Part shown: positions 27,806 to 36,616 of the stretch, piece by piece
Numbering within the stretch: the first letter of the stretch is position 1
Layout: every line of letters starts with the position of its first letter
Assembly: GCF_009689585.1 (NCBI RefSeq)
Contig: NZ_AP018694.1
Coordinates: 372,001-436,000, forward strand
Direction of reading: 5' to 3'
DNA length: 64,000 nt
Origin: Aquipluma nitroreducens
GTDB taxonomy: Bacteria > Bacteroidota > Bacteroidia > Bacteroidales > Prolixibacteraceae
The notes under the pieces: generated by a model
What the model saw: only the letters and a program-made list of their open reading frames with translations
Told to the model about the DNA's origin: nothing
The model's database searches: none
Translations under genes and position numbers: made by a program

Positions 27806-28114
27806 AAAATTAACTTAATGGCACTTTGTTTCATTTTTGTGATATATAAGTGTTGCGTTAATTTTTAATTTATCCGTATAAATAACTATATACTAAAGTA
27901 TTATGAGCGTTCTTTAATTTTTTGATTTGAATTGACTTTTCTTTTGCGCTTAATAATATCCTCATTATCGGTATTCAAAAAGACTGTTTAATAGCTAATT
28001 ACGGAATAGAAGTCAATCAGAATTTCAAAAAATCGTATGATTTTTCACCACTCAATTCTTAACGCATCAGTAGTATTTGTGATATATGAATTTAAATACG
28101 AACCATTCTCCCTT

Positions 28115-28133
28115 GTCCACCTTTTGTCCCTGT
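28115..28133 (-). promoter_or_regulatory. TGGACA direct-repeat site, middle copy
   Basis: On the minus strand this reads ACAGGGACAAAAGGTGGAC, with GGGACA and TGGACA half-sites again 11 bases apart. It matches the right copy at 15 of 19 positions and has the same orientation. Confidence 0.4.
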
Positions 28134-28443
28134 TCTGTAATAAATACATGCTTTGAAATGCACTAAATTTGACAAATTTATTTCGACTCTATATCTAACA
28201 AAATGGTTAACATTGATTTAATATGGCCTTAGGTTCTGAATTTTCTGCAGAAACAAAGAACTAATACCGCATTACAGCATAATGTGGTGCCTTTATCTCT
28301 GCTTTTACTTTTGTAAAATGGAGGATTAAGTATGAGAGCATGAAATTCAAACCGTTCCAGTCTAAAGATTTGACACGTCCAATCATTACTAAACGATAAC
28401 CGGTTTCAGGCGGTATACCTGATGCGTTCTATTTGCAAATTCA

Positions 28444-28479
28444 ATTAAAAAGCCCCGGAGAAATTCCGGAGCTTTTAAT
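28444..28479. terminator. Strong bidirectional terminator hairpin
   Basis: ATTAAAAAGCCCCGGA pairs with TCCGGAGCTTTTAAT around a short AAAT-type loop, and a T-run ends either strand. No gene recognisable to me ends here. It may terminate a small RNA or a leader transcript, or insulate the polysaccharide locus from the divergent signalling genes. Confidence 0.65.
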
Positions 28480-28656
28480 CATTCATCCAATTAAACAATC
28501 AAATGATTTTATTTTAGAATTATATTTCAAATCATCAAATCTGCGTAATACGAATTTATTTCTTTCGATTACTTAATTGTTATTTTCTTTAAATAAGATG
28601 TTTAACCGCAAATTTCAATCAAAATGAATTTACGGATTATCAATTCTGTTTACTCC

Positions 28657-28677
28657 GTCCATGTTTTGTCCACGTCC
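28657..28677 (-). promoter_or_regulatory. TGGACA direct-repeat site, right copy
   Basis: On the minus strand this reads GGACGTGGACAAAACATGGAC, with two TGGACA-type half-sites 11 bases apart. It lies about 160 bases before the antiterminator start, a fitting place for a promoter-proximal operator. Confidence 0.45.
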
Positions 28678-28834
28678 TTTCCATTTAACCAATATCTTTT
28701 TTGCGCAATATTGTACCACAAAATTATACAAAGTATAACTGATGGGAGTCAATTGGCGTAGCCATGTTTAAGATGCTTTAAAAGGCTATATGCAATACTC
28801 TTTGCTATTTGTATTTTCTAAATTAATAAAAACC

Positions 28835-29383
28835 ATGATCGGCATCACTACAAAAAAACAATACAATTGGCATGCGGTATATTTAAGATCCAGAACAGAA
28901 AAAAAAGTATTTGATGAAATATCAAATAAGCGAATTGAATGTTACCTTCCTCTGCGATCATCAAAACGAGTTTGGAGTGATCGGGTTAAAATTATTACAG
29001 AACCTGTTTTACCTGGCTATATTTTTGTTCGAATTAGTTTGTCTGAATATTATGATGTTCTAGTTACTAATGGTGTGTTAAAGTATGTCTGTTTTGATAA
29101 CAAACCTGCGGTTGTTAGCGATTATCAAATTAACCTTTTGAAACTTTTTGTCGAGCATCTCAATGACAAAATTGAGGTTTCATCTGAACGACTAAGAAAA
29201 GGCACTTTTGTAAAAATTATCAATGGTCCTTTAAAAAATGTCGTTGGTGAAGTTAGTGAAACGCGGGGCAAAAGTTATTTGATACTGCGTTTTGAGCAGT
29301 TGGGTTATACGCTGCAAGTGGATTTGAGTCAGAATGAAGTTGAGATTTTGCCAACGGAGAGCTTAGCCGAAAGTATCGCGTAA
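28835..29383 (+). CDS. UpxY-type NusG-paralogue transcription antiterminator
   Basis: This 182-residue protein has a NusG N-terminal domain (about 8-100; YNWHAVYLRSRTEKKVF, then LPGYIFVRISLSEYYDVL) and a C-terminal KOW domain (about 120-170; LRKGTFVKIINGPLKNVVGE). Family members at the head of Bacteroides capsule operons let RNA polymerase read through the long locus. Being the first gene of a long plus-strand polysaccharide locus, it fits that role. The open frame extends to ATG 28790, but MIGITTKKQYNWHAVY at 28835 matches other UpxY proteins. No UpxZ-like partner is seen next to it. Confidence 0.92.
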   Translation: MIGITTKKQYNWHAVYLRSRTEKKVFDEISNKRIECYLPLRSSKRVWSDRVKIITEPVLPGYIFVRISLSEYYDVLVTNGVLKYVCFDNKPAVVSDYQINLLKLFVEHLNDKIEVSSERLRKGTFVKIINGPLKNVVGEVSETRGKSYLILRFEQLGYTLQVDLSQNEVEILPTESLAESIA

Positions 29384-29601
29384 TGTCCATTGTGACAAGC
29401 CAAGCTCTTACCAGTACCAGTATCGTATTAAGCTTGAAATATTGATTATCATGAACAACAGATTCCGAAACAAGGCTTCGACGTGAGCTCAGCCGAACGT
29501 TCGGAATCACTTACCGTCATAAGTAACTTAACACAACACCAGCGTCATTTTTAGCCGATTGATTTGGTGTTCAGAAAACGGGAAACAAATATGAGCTAAA
29601 A

Positions 29602-30117
29602 ATGCTTCAGGAACTAATTACTTCAAAAACAAGAATTCAGCTTTTATTTATGTTCTTTTTAAACAAGGAGAACATAACTTATTTGCGCGAATTAGCACAT
29701 GTGTTAAACGAATCTACCAATTCCATCCGTCAGGAGCTTACAAAACTTGAAGATTTACAGTTGCTAGTTAGTTTTAAGCTAGGCAATAAAAAGTTTTATC
29801 GAGCAAATGTTACTCATACTTTCTTCCCTGATATCCGGAATATGCTGCTTAAAGAAATCGGTTTTGATTCAATTAAATCCTTATTGTATCGGGATGTATT
29901 GGGCTTGTCTGAAATTTTCGTAATTGGTAGTTATGCACAAGGTATTAACTCAAATATTATTGATCTTGTGCTGATAGGGCAACAGTTAGATAATAACCAA
30001 ATCAGCAATGTCATTAGGGAGATTGAGTTGAAAGTGAAAAAGAAAATACGGTTTTTGATCCTGAGAAACAATGAATTTAACAAATTCTTTGGGCATTCAA
30101 AAATGTTTAAAATCTAA
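29602..30117 (+). CDS. Winged-helix/nucleotidyltransferase-like fusion
   Basis: This 171-residue protein joins an N-terminal winged helix (about 1-75; ITYLRELAHVLNESTNSIRQ) to a small nucleotidyltransferase-like C-terminal part (about 95-165; EIFVIGSYAQGINSNIIDLV). The GSxxxG motif is kept, but the first Asp of the usual SDxD pair is Ile (NIID), so catalysis is doubtful. Proteins of this build occur near surface-polysaccharide genes in Bacteroidota. A regulatory role for the locus is an inference. It lies 18 bases before the export lipoprotein gene, so they are likely co-transcribed. Confidence 0.75.
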   Translation: MLQELITSKTRIQLLFMFFLNKENITYLRELAHVLNESTNSIRQELTKLEDLQLLVSFKLGNKKFYRANVTHTFFPDIRNMLLKEIGFDSIKSLLYRDVLGLSEIFVIGSYAQGINSNIIDLVLIGQQLDNNQISNVIREIELKVKKKIRFLILRNNEFNKFFGHSKMFKI

Positions 30118-30135
30118 AATTACATATCTGATAGT

Positions 30136-30924
30136 ATGAACAAATATTTAAACCTCTTCTTCATTGTCTCTCTGATATCTTTATTCTCGTGCCGAAGCAG
30201 TAAAGATCTGATTTTAATGAAAGATGCAACCAATGATGATCTTTTCAAAGGATTGCCTTTACAAACAACCGAACACATTCTGAAGGCCGGCGATATTCTT
30301 TATATTAGTATTAAAACAATGAACGCCGAGGTAAATGCTGTGTTTAATCCAGAATCAAATATGGAAACAAGCACAGGACAGGGGTATCAAAAGTACACAA
30401 CTCCAAGTGGTGCCTACCTATATGGATATGAAATCGGAGCAGATGGCGCGATTAAACTGCCCATGCTGGGTAAGATTCAGGTTGCCGGAGTTTCAGTTTC
30501 TCAGGCAGAACCGATTGTTCAGAAAAAAGCAGACGAATTAATTAACGACGCCATTGTTAAAGTCAAATTGCTGAATTTTAAAATTACAGTAACCGGTGAA
30601 GTCCGTAATCCGGGAGTCTATTATAACTACAACAACTCGATCACGGTAATCGAAGCCCTGGCGATGGCCAATGGAAATACGGATTATGCTACAATTAAAA
30701 CAGTTATGGTGATTAGGCCAGGCGCAGAACAAAATAAATCCTATTTCCTCGATCTTAGCTCTAAAAACATATTCGCTGCTGAGGCATTTTATTTGCAACC
30801 TAACGATTATGTTGTTGTGCAACCCGACCGGTATAAAAATTTCCAGTTAAACAGCCAGGCTTATTCCCTGTTCTTTTCTTCCTTATCGCTACTACTTGCA
30901 GTATTGGGTTTTGTTATTAAATAA
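30136..30924 (+). CDS. Polysaccharide export outer-membrane lipoprotein (Wza-like, OPX family)
   Basis: This 262-residue protein begins with a lipoprotein signal ending LFSC (Cys19). It has a polysaccharide-export domain (about 45-140; HILKAGDILYISIKTMN) and an SLBB domain (about 145-225; FKITVTGEVRNPGVYY), then a hydrophobic C-terminal segment (about 240-262). It should form the periplasmic/outer-membrane channel for the exported polysaccharide with the Wzc-like protein encoded next. It is shorter than enterobacterial Wza, as is usual in Bacteroidota. Confidence 0.94.
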   Translation: MNKYLNLFFIVSLISLFSCRSSKDLILMKDATNDDLFKGLPLQTTEHILKAGDILYISIKTMNAEVNAVFNPESNMETSTGQGYQKYTTPSGAYLYGYEIGADGAIKLPMLGKIQVAGVSVSQAEPIVQKKADELINDAIVKVKLLNFKITVTGEVRNPGVYYNYNNSITVIEALAMANGNTDYATIKTVMVIRPGAEQNKSYFLDLSSKNIFAAEAFYLQPNDYVVVQPDRYKNFQLNSQAYSLFFSSLSLLLAVLGFVIK

Positions 30925-31190
30925 CATGAGTATCCGGCATTTTCCCATTGCGTATAAAGTGAATCACAATGTGATAATTGATTGTTATTTAGCCGTTTGA
31001 TAATTAATTACTGACCATCAAATAACAATCAATGACTCCATTTTTAATTAAGAATGCACATTTGGGAAGGTTAATAAATAATCATTTAAAATAAATTCAT
31101 CAGAAAATTGACTATGCAAGCATTAAACAGCTGTCCAAAAAACATTGATCATTCAATAATAATTTAGCCCAAATAAATTTGTATATAAAT

Positions 31191-33599
31191 ATGGAAAATA
31201 TAGATAACATTTACGAGGTATTAAAAGAAGAAGATGGACCGGACATTAAGAAAATAATTTATCTGCTGCTCCGGCAATGGCATTGGTTTTTACTATTTGG
31301 CGCCCTGGGCTTTGGAGGGGCGTATTCCTACACCCGATTAACTAAACCAACCTATTCAGTAAGCGGCTCCATTCTGATCCCAGAAAAATCGAATGAAATG
31401 GATTTGAAAGATTTGTTTAGTGGCGCCCTGCAAGGTGGTCAGGACAACACAAAAATAAACAATCAGATCGAGATTCTTAAATCCTCGTTTACGATTAACC
31501 ATACCTTACTAAACCTAAACTGGCGGACAAGTTGGTATAAAAAGGATCTTTTTATTTGGAATGGAATCTACAAACAAGAGCCCTTTGATGTGCAGGAGAC
31601 CCAGTCATTTATTAATCCGTCAGGCATAAAAATATACATTACACCAACGAGTCAAAATTCATATTTGGTTTCAGGTGTCGGAGAATTAAATGTTCAGGGT
31701 AAAATTTATATAGTAAAATTCAACAGCAAGGGTGAATTTGGTCATCCTTTCCGAAACGAATATTTCAATTTCACGATCCTGAAAAAGATTAATATTTCCG
31801 ACATTCCGGATGGTAAATATTATTTCGTGTTTAACGATCAAAGGGAAATGACACTAGCCTACCAAATAAGACTGGATGCTACTTTGAAGGATGAAAAAAG
31901 CGATATTGTACTCTGCACTATTAAAGGTGAAGAACCGGAGAAAGAGAGTGATTTTCTGAATGAACTTATTAAAGTTTACATTAGGCAGAAAATGGAAGTT
32001 CAAAACGAAGCACAGCGTCGTTCTCTCGATTTCATCAACACACAGCTTGCCGGAATCTCCGATTCACTCGACCGTGCCGGAACTAAATCTACTGAATTCA
32101 GATCCAGAAACGATATCATAGATTTGGGAGCTGAAGGAACACTGGTGATGAATACTCTCAAGGAAGTTGAATCCGAAAAAGCTCAAACCCAGATGCAACT
32201 CGACTATTTCAGGAACGTTCTTGACTATCTCGAAAAAAACGGAGACCTGACCAAACTGGTGTCGCCTTCGGTGGTTGGAATTGAAGATGCCTCGCTGAAT
32301 GCACTGGTTGTAAATTTAGGCGAATTGTTTTCCCGCCGTCAGGTTTTGTCCTTCACAGCCAGAGCCAATAACCCAACACTGATACTGCTCGACAAGGAAT
32401 TGGCACAAGCCCGTACCCGATTGAACGAAAACATTCGAAACCTGATTGACAATGCGAATCGATCGATCAATAGTCTGAAAGACAGACAAGATAAGATCAT
32501 TTTACAGTTGAATAAACTGCCCCAAAAGGAGCAGCAAATGATTAACATTCAACGTCAGTTCGACCTGACCAATGAAATTTATACCTTCATGCTTCAAAAA
32601 CGTGCAGAAACAAACATCGCGCTGGCTTCCAGTATTTCTGATGTCCAGATTATCGAAAGCGCAAGTCCAGATACGGCACTCTCAGTCGGCCTGACCCGAA
32701 AAACGATTTTGCCCATCGGTTTTATTCTGGGGCTGTCTCTGCCAGCTGGATTCATTCTGCTCGTAAACTTTTTCGACACCCGCATCCGTACCCAGGAAGA
32801 CATTGAAAACAATACCCAGCTCCCCATCATCGGAAATATCATGCACAGTTTCGATGCAAATGAGCTGACTGTTTTCGGAAATCCAAAGTCAAACATTGCC
32901 GAATCATTTCGCGACTTACGCACCAACCTCGAGTTTATGCTTTCCGGCACTCAGGCAAAAGTAATCTCCATTCACTCGACCAACCCCAGTGAAGGAAAAA
33001 CATTTAACACCACCAACCTTGCCACAATCCTGGCTATGAACGATAACAAGGTCCTGATTATTGGCGCTGATATGCGAAAACCGAAACTCCATAGGATATT
33101 TAAGGTCGAGAACGAACATGGTTTGAGTACCTGTCTGATCGGAGCAGATACTTTTGAACAGGTCATCTTTCCAACTCAGATCGAGAACCTGTATCTTTTG
33201 CCTTCAGGCCCCGTTCCACCAAATCCGGCAGAAATCCTGAGTAAGCCTGCTATGAAAAACCTGATTGAAATGGCCCGCAATCAATTCGACTATGTCCTCA
33301 TCGATAACTCCCCGGTGGCATTGGTAACTGATGGAATTATTGCAAGCCGGGTATCGGACCTTAATATTTTTATTCTCCGTTATGGCGTGTCGCACAAACA
33401 TCAGCTCGAAATGATCAACCAATATGCCGAAACGAAAAAGGTGACTAACATTGGCATCATCGTGAACGATATAAAAGTCAATTCGTTCGGCTACACTTAT
33501 TACAAATATTACCAATACGAAGCCTATCAGAAAGACTACTATGCCTACGGCGAAGATGGAGTGGAAAAACGCCGGAAAAAGAAGGTGAAGAAGGCGTAA
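31191..33599 (+). CDS. Wzc-like chain-length regulator and tyrosine autokinase
   Basis: This 802-residue inner-membrane protein controls chain length and export. An N-terminal Wzz domain follows the first membrane helix (WHWFLLFGALGFGGAYSY, about 30-47). A periplasmic coiled-coil section includes the GNVR-type region, and a second helix lies near TILPIGFILGLSLPAGF (about 505-525). The C-terminal BY-kinase has Walker A STNPSEGKT, A' LIIGADMRKPK and Walker B VLIDNSPVALVTD. It ends in a Tyr-rich tail (YTYYKYYQYEAYQKDYYAY), the autophosphorylation cluster. The frame can start at a TTG at 31179, but ATG 31191 (MENIDNIYEV) is preferred. Confidence 0.95.
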   Translation: MENIDNIYEVLKEEDGPDIKKIIYLLLRQWHWFLLFGALGFGGAYSYTRLTKPTYSVSGSILIPEKSNEMDLKDLFSGALQGGQDNTKINNQIEILKSSFTINHTLLNLNWRTSWYKKDLFIWNGIYKQEPFDVQETQSFINPSGIKIYITPTSQNSYLVSGVGELNVQGKIYIVKFNSKGEFGHPFRNEYFNFTILKKINISDIPDGKYYFVFNDQREMTLAYQIRLDATLKDEKSDIVLCTIKGEEPEKESDFLNELIKVYIRQKMEVQNEAQRRSLDFINTQLAGISDSLDRAGTKSTEFRSRNDIIDLGAEGTLVMNTLKEVESEKAQTQMQLDYFRNVLDYLEKNGDLTKLVSPSVVGIEDASLNALVVNLGELFSRRQVLSFTARANNPTLILLDKELAQARTRLNENIRNLIDNANRSINSLKDRQDKIILQLNKLPQKEQQMINIQRQFDLTNEIYTFMLQKRAETNIALASSISDVQIIESASPDTALSVGLTRKTILPIGFILGLSLPAGFILLVNFFDTRIRTQEDIENNTQLPIIGNIMHSFDANELTVFGNPKSNIAESFRDLRTNLEFMLSGTQAKVISIHSTNPSEGKTFNTTNLATILAMNDNKVLIIGADMRKPKLHRIFKVENEHGLSTCLIGADTFEQVIFPTQIENLYLLPSGPVPPNPAEILSKPAMKNLIEMARNQFDYVLIDNSPVALVTDGIIASRVSDLNIFILRYGVSHKHQLEMINQYAETKKVTNIGIIVNDIKVNSFGYTYYKYYQYEAYQKDYYAYGEDGVEKRRKKKVKKA

Positions 33600-33611
33600 A
33601 TTCGTATCTAC

Positions 33612-33995
33612 ATGATTATAGCTGTAGATTTTGATGGCACCATTGTCGAACACCGATTCCCGGATATTGGGCGTGTCCGTCCTTTTGCCTTTGAAACGCT
33701 TCTGGAACTACAAAAGAAAAAATACAAGTTAATTTTGTGGACACATCGTTCCGGGCGGCAACTTGAAGAAGCTGTGGCGTTTTGCCGTGAGAACGGCTTG
33801 ACTTTTTATGCCATTAATAAAAATTACCCGGAAGAAAAATGGTTCGAACACGACAGCCGCAAAATTGTGGCCGACATTTATATCGACGACCGGAACCTGG
33901 GGGGTATTCCTTCCTGGGGCGAAATTTACCAGATGATCTGTCCCGATGAAACAGAAGTTTCTTTTAAGAACAATAAAGCCTGGTGGAAACGGTGA
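33612..33995 (+). CDS. Small HAD-fold hydrolase-like protein
   Basis: This 127-residue protein has HAD motif I at the N-terminus (VDFDGT, with Asp6 and Asp8), motif II around ILWTHRSG, and motif III in DIYIDDRNLGG. It lacks a cap domain and resembles the small BT0820-type HAD proteins of Bacteroidetes. It lies 12 bases after the Wzc-like gene and just before glmS. A phosphatase acting on a sugar phosphate or on phosphotyrosine is possible, but not shown. Confidence 0.85.
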   Translation: MIIAVDFDGTIVEHRFPDIGRVRPFAFETLLELQKKKYKLILWTHRSGRQLEEAVAFCRENGLTFYAINKNYPEEKWFEHDSRKIVADIYIDDRNLGGIPSWGEIYQMICPDETEVSFKNNKAWWKR

Positions 33996-34029
33996 AGAAT
34001 CTTACTTTCCAATAATCCAAATTAGAAAC

Positions 34030-35877
34030 ATGTGTGGAATAGTAGCATATATTGGATACAGTGAAGCTTTCCCTATTTTAATAAATGGGTTAAAACATCT
34101 TGAATACAGGGGTTATGATTCATCGGGAATAGCTTTATTGCAAAAAGGCCAGACGACTAATATATTCAAGAAAAAAGGTAAAGTCAAAGAACTGGAAAGG
34201 TACTGCGAAGGGAAAGATATGACCGGCTGTTTGGGCATGGCCCATACACGCTGGGCAACTCATGGCGAACCTAACGATACAAATGCTCATCCGCATGTGT
34301 CCATGAGAAGATTGTTCACGATTGTGCACAATGGAATTATAGAGAACTACGGGAAGCTTAAGAAGGATCTGTCCGAAAAAGGATATACCTTTTACAGCGA
34401 GACCGATACTGAAGTTTTGGCTAATCTTATCGAATACATGTATGTTCAGGGGGAAGTATTGGATGCTGAACAAGCCGTTCGAATGGCTCTCTCTCGTGTT
34501 GTCGGAGCTTTTGGACTCGTGGTGATGTGTCAGGCGGAAGCTTTAAAGTTGATTGCAGCACGGCGCAGCAGTCCACTGGCGATCGGTATCGGGCAAAATG
34601 AATATTATCTGGCTTCGGATGCTACTCCTTTGGTGGAATATACCCAACGTGTCGTCTATCTGGATGATAACGATGTGGCCATTTTAACATCGAACAGTTT
34701 TACTTTAAAAACTATTGATGTTGATAAAGAAAAAATACCTGAAATTCAGAAGCTGGAGTTGAGCATAGGAGCTTTGGAAAAAAATGGCTATGATCATTTT
34801 ATGCTAAAAGAAATTTTCGAGCAACCCGAAACCATAGAAGCTTCTTTCAGGGGACGCATAAATACCAAAAATAACGAGATTATTCTGGGAAGACTTACTG
34901 ATGTAATGCCTCGAATCCTGGAAGCACAACGGATTGTTCTTATTGCCTGTGGCACTTCGTGGCACGCTGCACTTATCGGCGAATACCTGATTGAAGAGTT
35001 GGCTCGGATACCGGTTGAAGTGGAATATGCTTCCGAATTCCGATACCGTAACCCTGTGCTCAGTTCGAATGATGTCGTATTGGCTATCTCTCAAAGTGGT
35101 GAAACAGCCGATACGCTATCAGCGGTTCGGATGGCTAAAGAACATCAGGCCATGGTATTGGGAATTTGTAATGTGGTGGGGTCCTCGATGTCCAGGGAGA
35201 CGGATGCCGGGATTTATACCCATGCGGGAAGTGAAATCGGGGTCGCATCTACCAAAGCGTTTACAGCGCAGGTAACCGTATTGACCTTACTGGCACTCCG
35301 GCTGGCACGTTTGAAACAAACGATTCCGGAAGAACGTTTTCATGCCATTGTAACCGATTTGTTGGCGGCGCCGGAAAAAATCAGGACAATACTTCAATCG
35401 TCAAATCATATTCAGTACATAGCTAATAAATACAGAGATGCAGTTAATGCCTTATACCTTGGACGTGGATATCTTTTCCCGGTAGCGTTGGAGGGGGCTC
35501 TTAAGCTCAAAGAGATTTCTTATATCCATGCCGAAGGTTATGCCGCAGGGGAAATGAAACATGGTCCTATCGCTTTAATTGACAACAATATCCCTGTCGT
35601 AGTTGTAGCGCCAAAGGATCGGTATTATGAGAAGGTGGTAAGCAATATTCAGGAAGTTAAGGCCAGAAAGGGGAATGTGATTGCTGTGGTTTCCATGGGA
35701 GACAACAGGTTAAAAGGAATGGTCAACGATGTTTTGGAAATTCCCGAATCTGATCCGATCGTAACGCCCTTGCTCACTGTAATCCCTTTGCAATTATTTG
35801 CCTATTATATCGCCGTTCTTCGAGGTTGTGATGTTGATCAGCCCCGTAATCTGGCTAAATCGGTAACTGTTGAGTAA
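34030..35877 (+). CDS. glmS: Glutamine-fructose-6-phosphate aminotransferase (isomerising)
   Basis: This 615-residue enzyme makes glucosamine-6-phosphate from fructose-6-phosphate and glutamine, the first step to UDP-GlcNAc. The start is fixed at ATG 34030, because the catalytic Cys must follow the initiator Met (MCGIVAYIGYS). The glutaminase domain (1-240) shows HTRWATHGEPN. Two SIS sugar-isomerase domains follow (ACGTSWHAALIGEYL and SQSGETADTLSA), with the C-terminal signature NLAKSVTVE. Placed in the polysaccharide locus, it should raise amino-sugar supply for both acidic-sugar pathways. It is probably a second copy beside a housekeeping gene. No ribozyme-like leader is visible. Confidence 0.97.
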   Translation: MCGIVAYIGYSEAFPILINGLKHLEYRGYDSSGIALLQKGQTTNIFKKKGKVKELERYCEGKDMTGCLGMAHTRWATHGEPNDTNAHPHVSMRRLFTIVHNGIIENYGKLKKDLSEKGYTFYSETDTEVLANLIEYMYVQGEVLDAEQAVRMALSRVVGAFGLVVMCQAEALKLIAARRSSPLAIGIGQNEYYLASDATPLVEYTQRVVYLDDNDVAILTSNSFTLKTIDVDKEKIPEIQKLELSIGALEKNGYDHFMLKEIFEQPETIEASFRGRINTKNNEIILGRLTDVMPRILEAQRIVLIACGTSWHAALIGEYLIEELARIPVEVEYASEFRYRNPVLSSNDVVLAISQSGETADTLSAVRMAKEHQAMVLGICNVVGSSMSRETDAGIYTHAGSEIGVASTKAFTAQVTVLTLLALRLARLKQTIPEERFHAIVTDLLAAPEKIRTILQSSNHIQYIANKYRDAVNALYLGRGYLFPVALEGALKLKEISYIHAEGYAAGEMKHGPIALIDNNIPVVVVAPKDRYYEKVVSNIQEVKARKGNVIAVVSMGDNRLKGMVNDVLEIPESDPIVTPLLTVIPLQLFAYYIAVLRGCDVDQPRNLAKSVTVE

Positions 35878-36178
35878 TTCGCTAATTGACTGGCAAATAT
35901 ATAATGAACAGTTTTTAATTCATGAAAGAAAATTGATTAGAAAAACTGTTTTGCAATTCGATCAGTATGCTGAGCTTTTCTTATTAGGACCAGGAGCCAA
36001 GCATTACGGAAGGCAAATTGATGTTTATATTAAAAGCAAATGCCTGACTGCCGATCAGCGATGGACAATCAAGCAGAAACTTAATGCTGATTATTTCCTG
36101 TCTCACATAGAAATGGTATGCGGAATTGATGATGAGAAACTGCTGGAGAATTTAAAAGTCATTGGTTTGGCAATCTGA
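35870..36178 (+). CDS. Degenerate MNT-type nucleotidyltransferase-like protein
   Basis: This 102-residue frame starts at TTG and overlaps the end of glmS by 8 bases. The segment LFLLGPGAKHYGRQIDVYIK aligns with the GSRAxG...SDIDLxI motif of small nucleotidyltransferases, but Ser is Pro and the first Asp is Gln (RQID). The C-terminal half fits the same fold (LTADQRWTIKQKL, then HIEMVCGID). Such proteins usually pair with a HEPN partner, which I do not see here. It may be a non-catalytic remnant or a regulator. Confidence 0.55.
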   Translation: MSNSLIDWQIYNEQFLIHERKLIRKTVLQFDQYAELFLLGPGAKHYGRQIDVYIKSKCLTADQRWTIKQKLNADYFLSHIEMVCGIDDEKLLENLKVIGLAI

Positions 36179-36295
36179 TACACGGGTCCCAAAACTTATG
36201 AGTGCAATTAGTCGAATGCTTTTTCGACGGAAATTACTATGAATCAATCATTCAAAATATTAGCTCTAATTTTTAATATTGTAAAATAGAAAATT

Positions 36296-36496
36296 ATGGA
36301 ATCATTTTATGTTAAAATAAAGAACCCGAAGGCAAAAAGCATCTTAAAAGGCTTGGTTGATTTGAATATGATTAGCATTAAGGAAACCGAATCCACAAAC
36401 AAGTTTTCAGAATTGCTGAATAAATTCCGGAAAAAATCTGATTCACTTTTATCGTTTGATGAAATCACTAATGAAGTTGATGTCGTCAGAAAATAG
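36296..36496 (+). CDS. Small antitoxin-like protein, no toxin partner
   Basis: This 66-residue protein starts ESFYVKIKNPKAKSILKGL and ends SFDEITNEVDVVRK. The layout resembles short Bacteroidota antitoxins whose C-terminal part wraps a toxin. A toxin gene normally overlaps the stop codon. Here the next frame (ATG 36480) gives only about 15 codons before a stop, so the toxin appears lost. The assignment rests on general resemblance only. Confidence 0.5.
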   Translation: MESFYVKIKNPKAKSILKGLVDLNMISIKETESTNKFSELLNKFRKKSDSLLSFDEITNEVDVVRK

Positions 36497-36616
36497 AAGA
36501 GAGGAGAAGGCCGATTTATCGGAGTAGAATTCATTTATTTTTTTGACCGTAGAGGTCACATTAAAATTTAAAAATAGAATCACCATCTTTCATTAATCCA
36601 TTAATTGATCATTTGT

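Larger units (their letters stand above)
27529..28834. other. 1.3-kb intergenic region between signalling genes and polysaccharide locus
   Basis: No protein-coding gene is recognisable here. The region must hold the divergent promoters of the minus-strand kinase set and the plus-strand polysaccharide locus. It contains three TGGACA-type direct-repeat sites and one strong terminator hairpin, annotated separately. A short non-coding RNA ending at that hairpin is possible but not shown. Confidence 0.5.

Noticed and set aside
27529-28834. Palindromes and repeats read as a CRISPR array
   Set aside because: The three related sites are irregularly spaced (about 330 and 540 bases) and short, with no spacer pattern and no cas genes in the window.
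35870-36178. Full toxin-antitoxin (MNT/HEPN) pair after glmS
   Set aside because: No HEPN-like partner frame is present on either side, and the MNT motif is degenerate.
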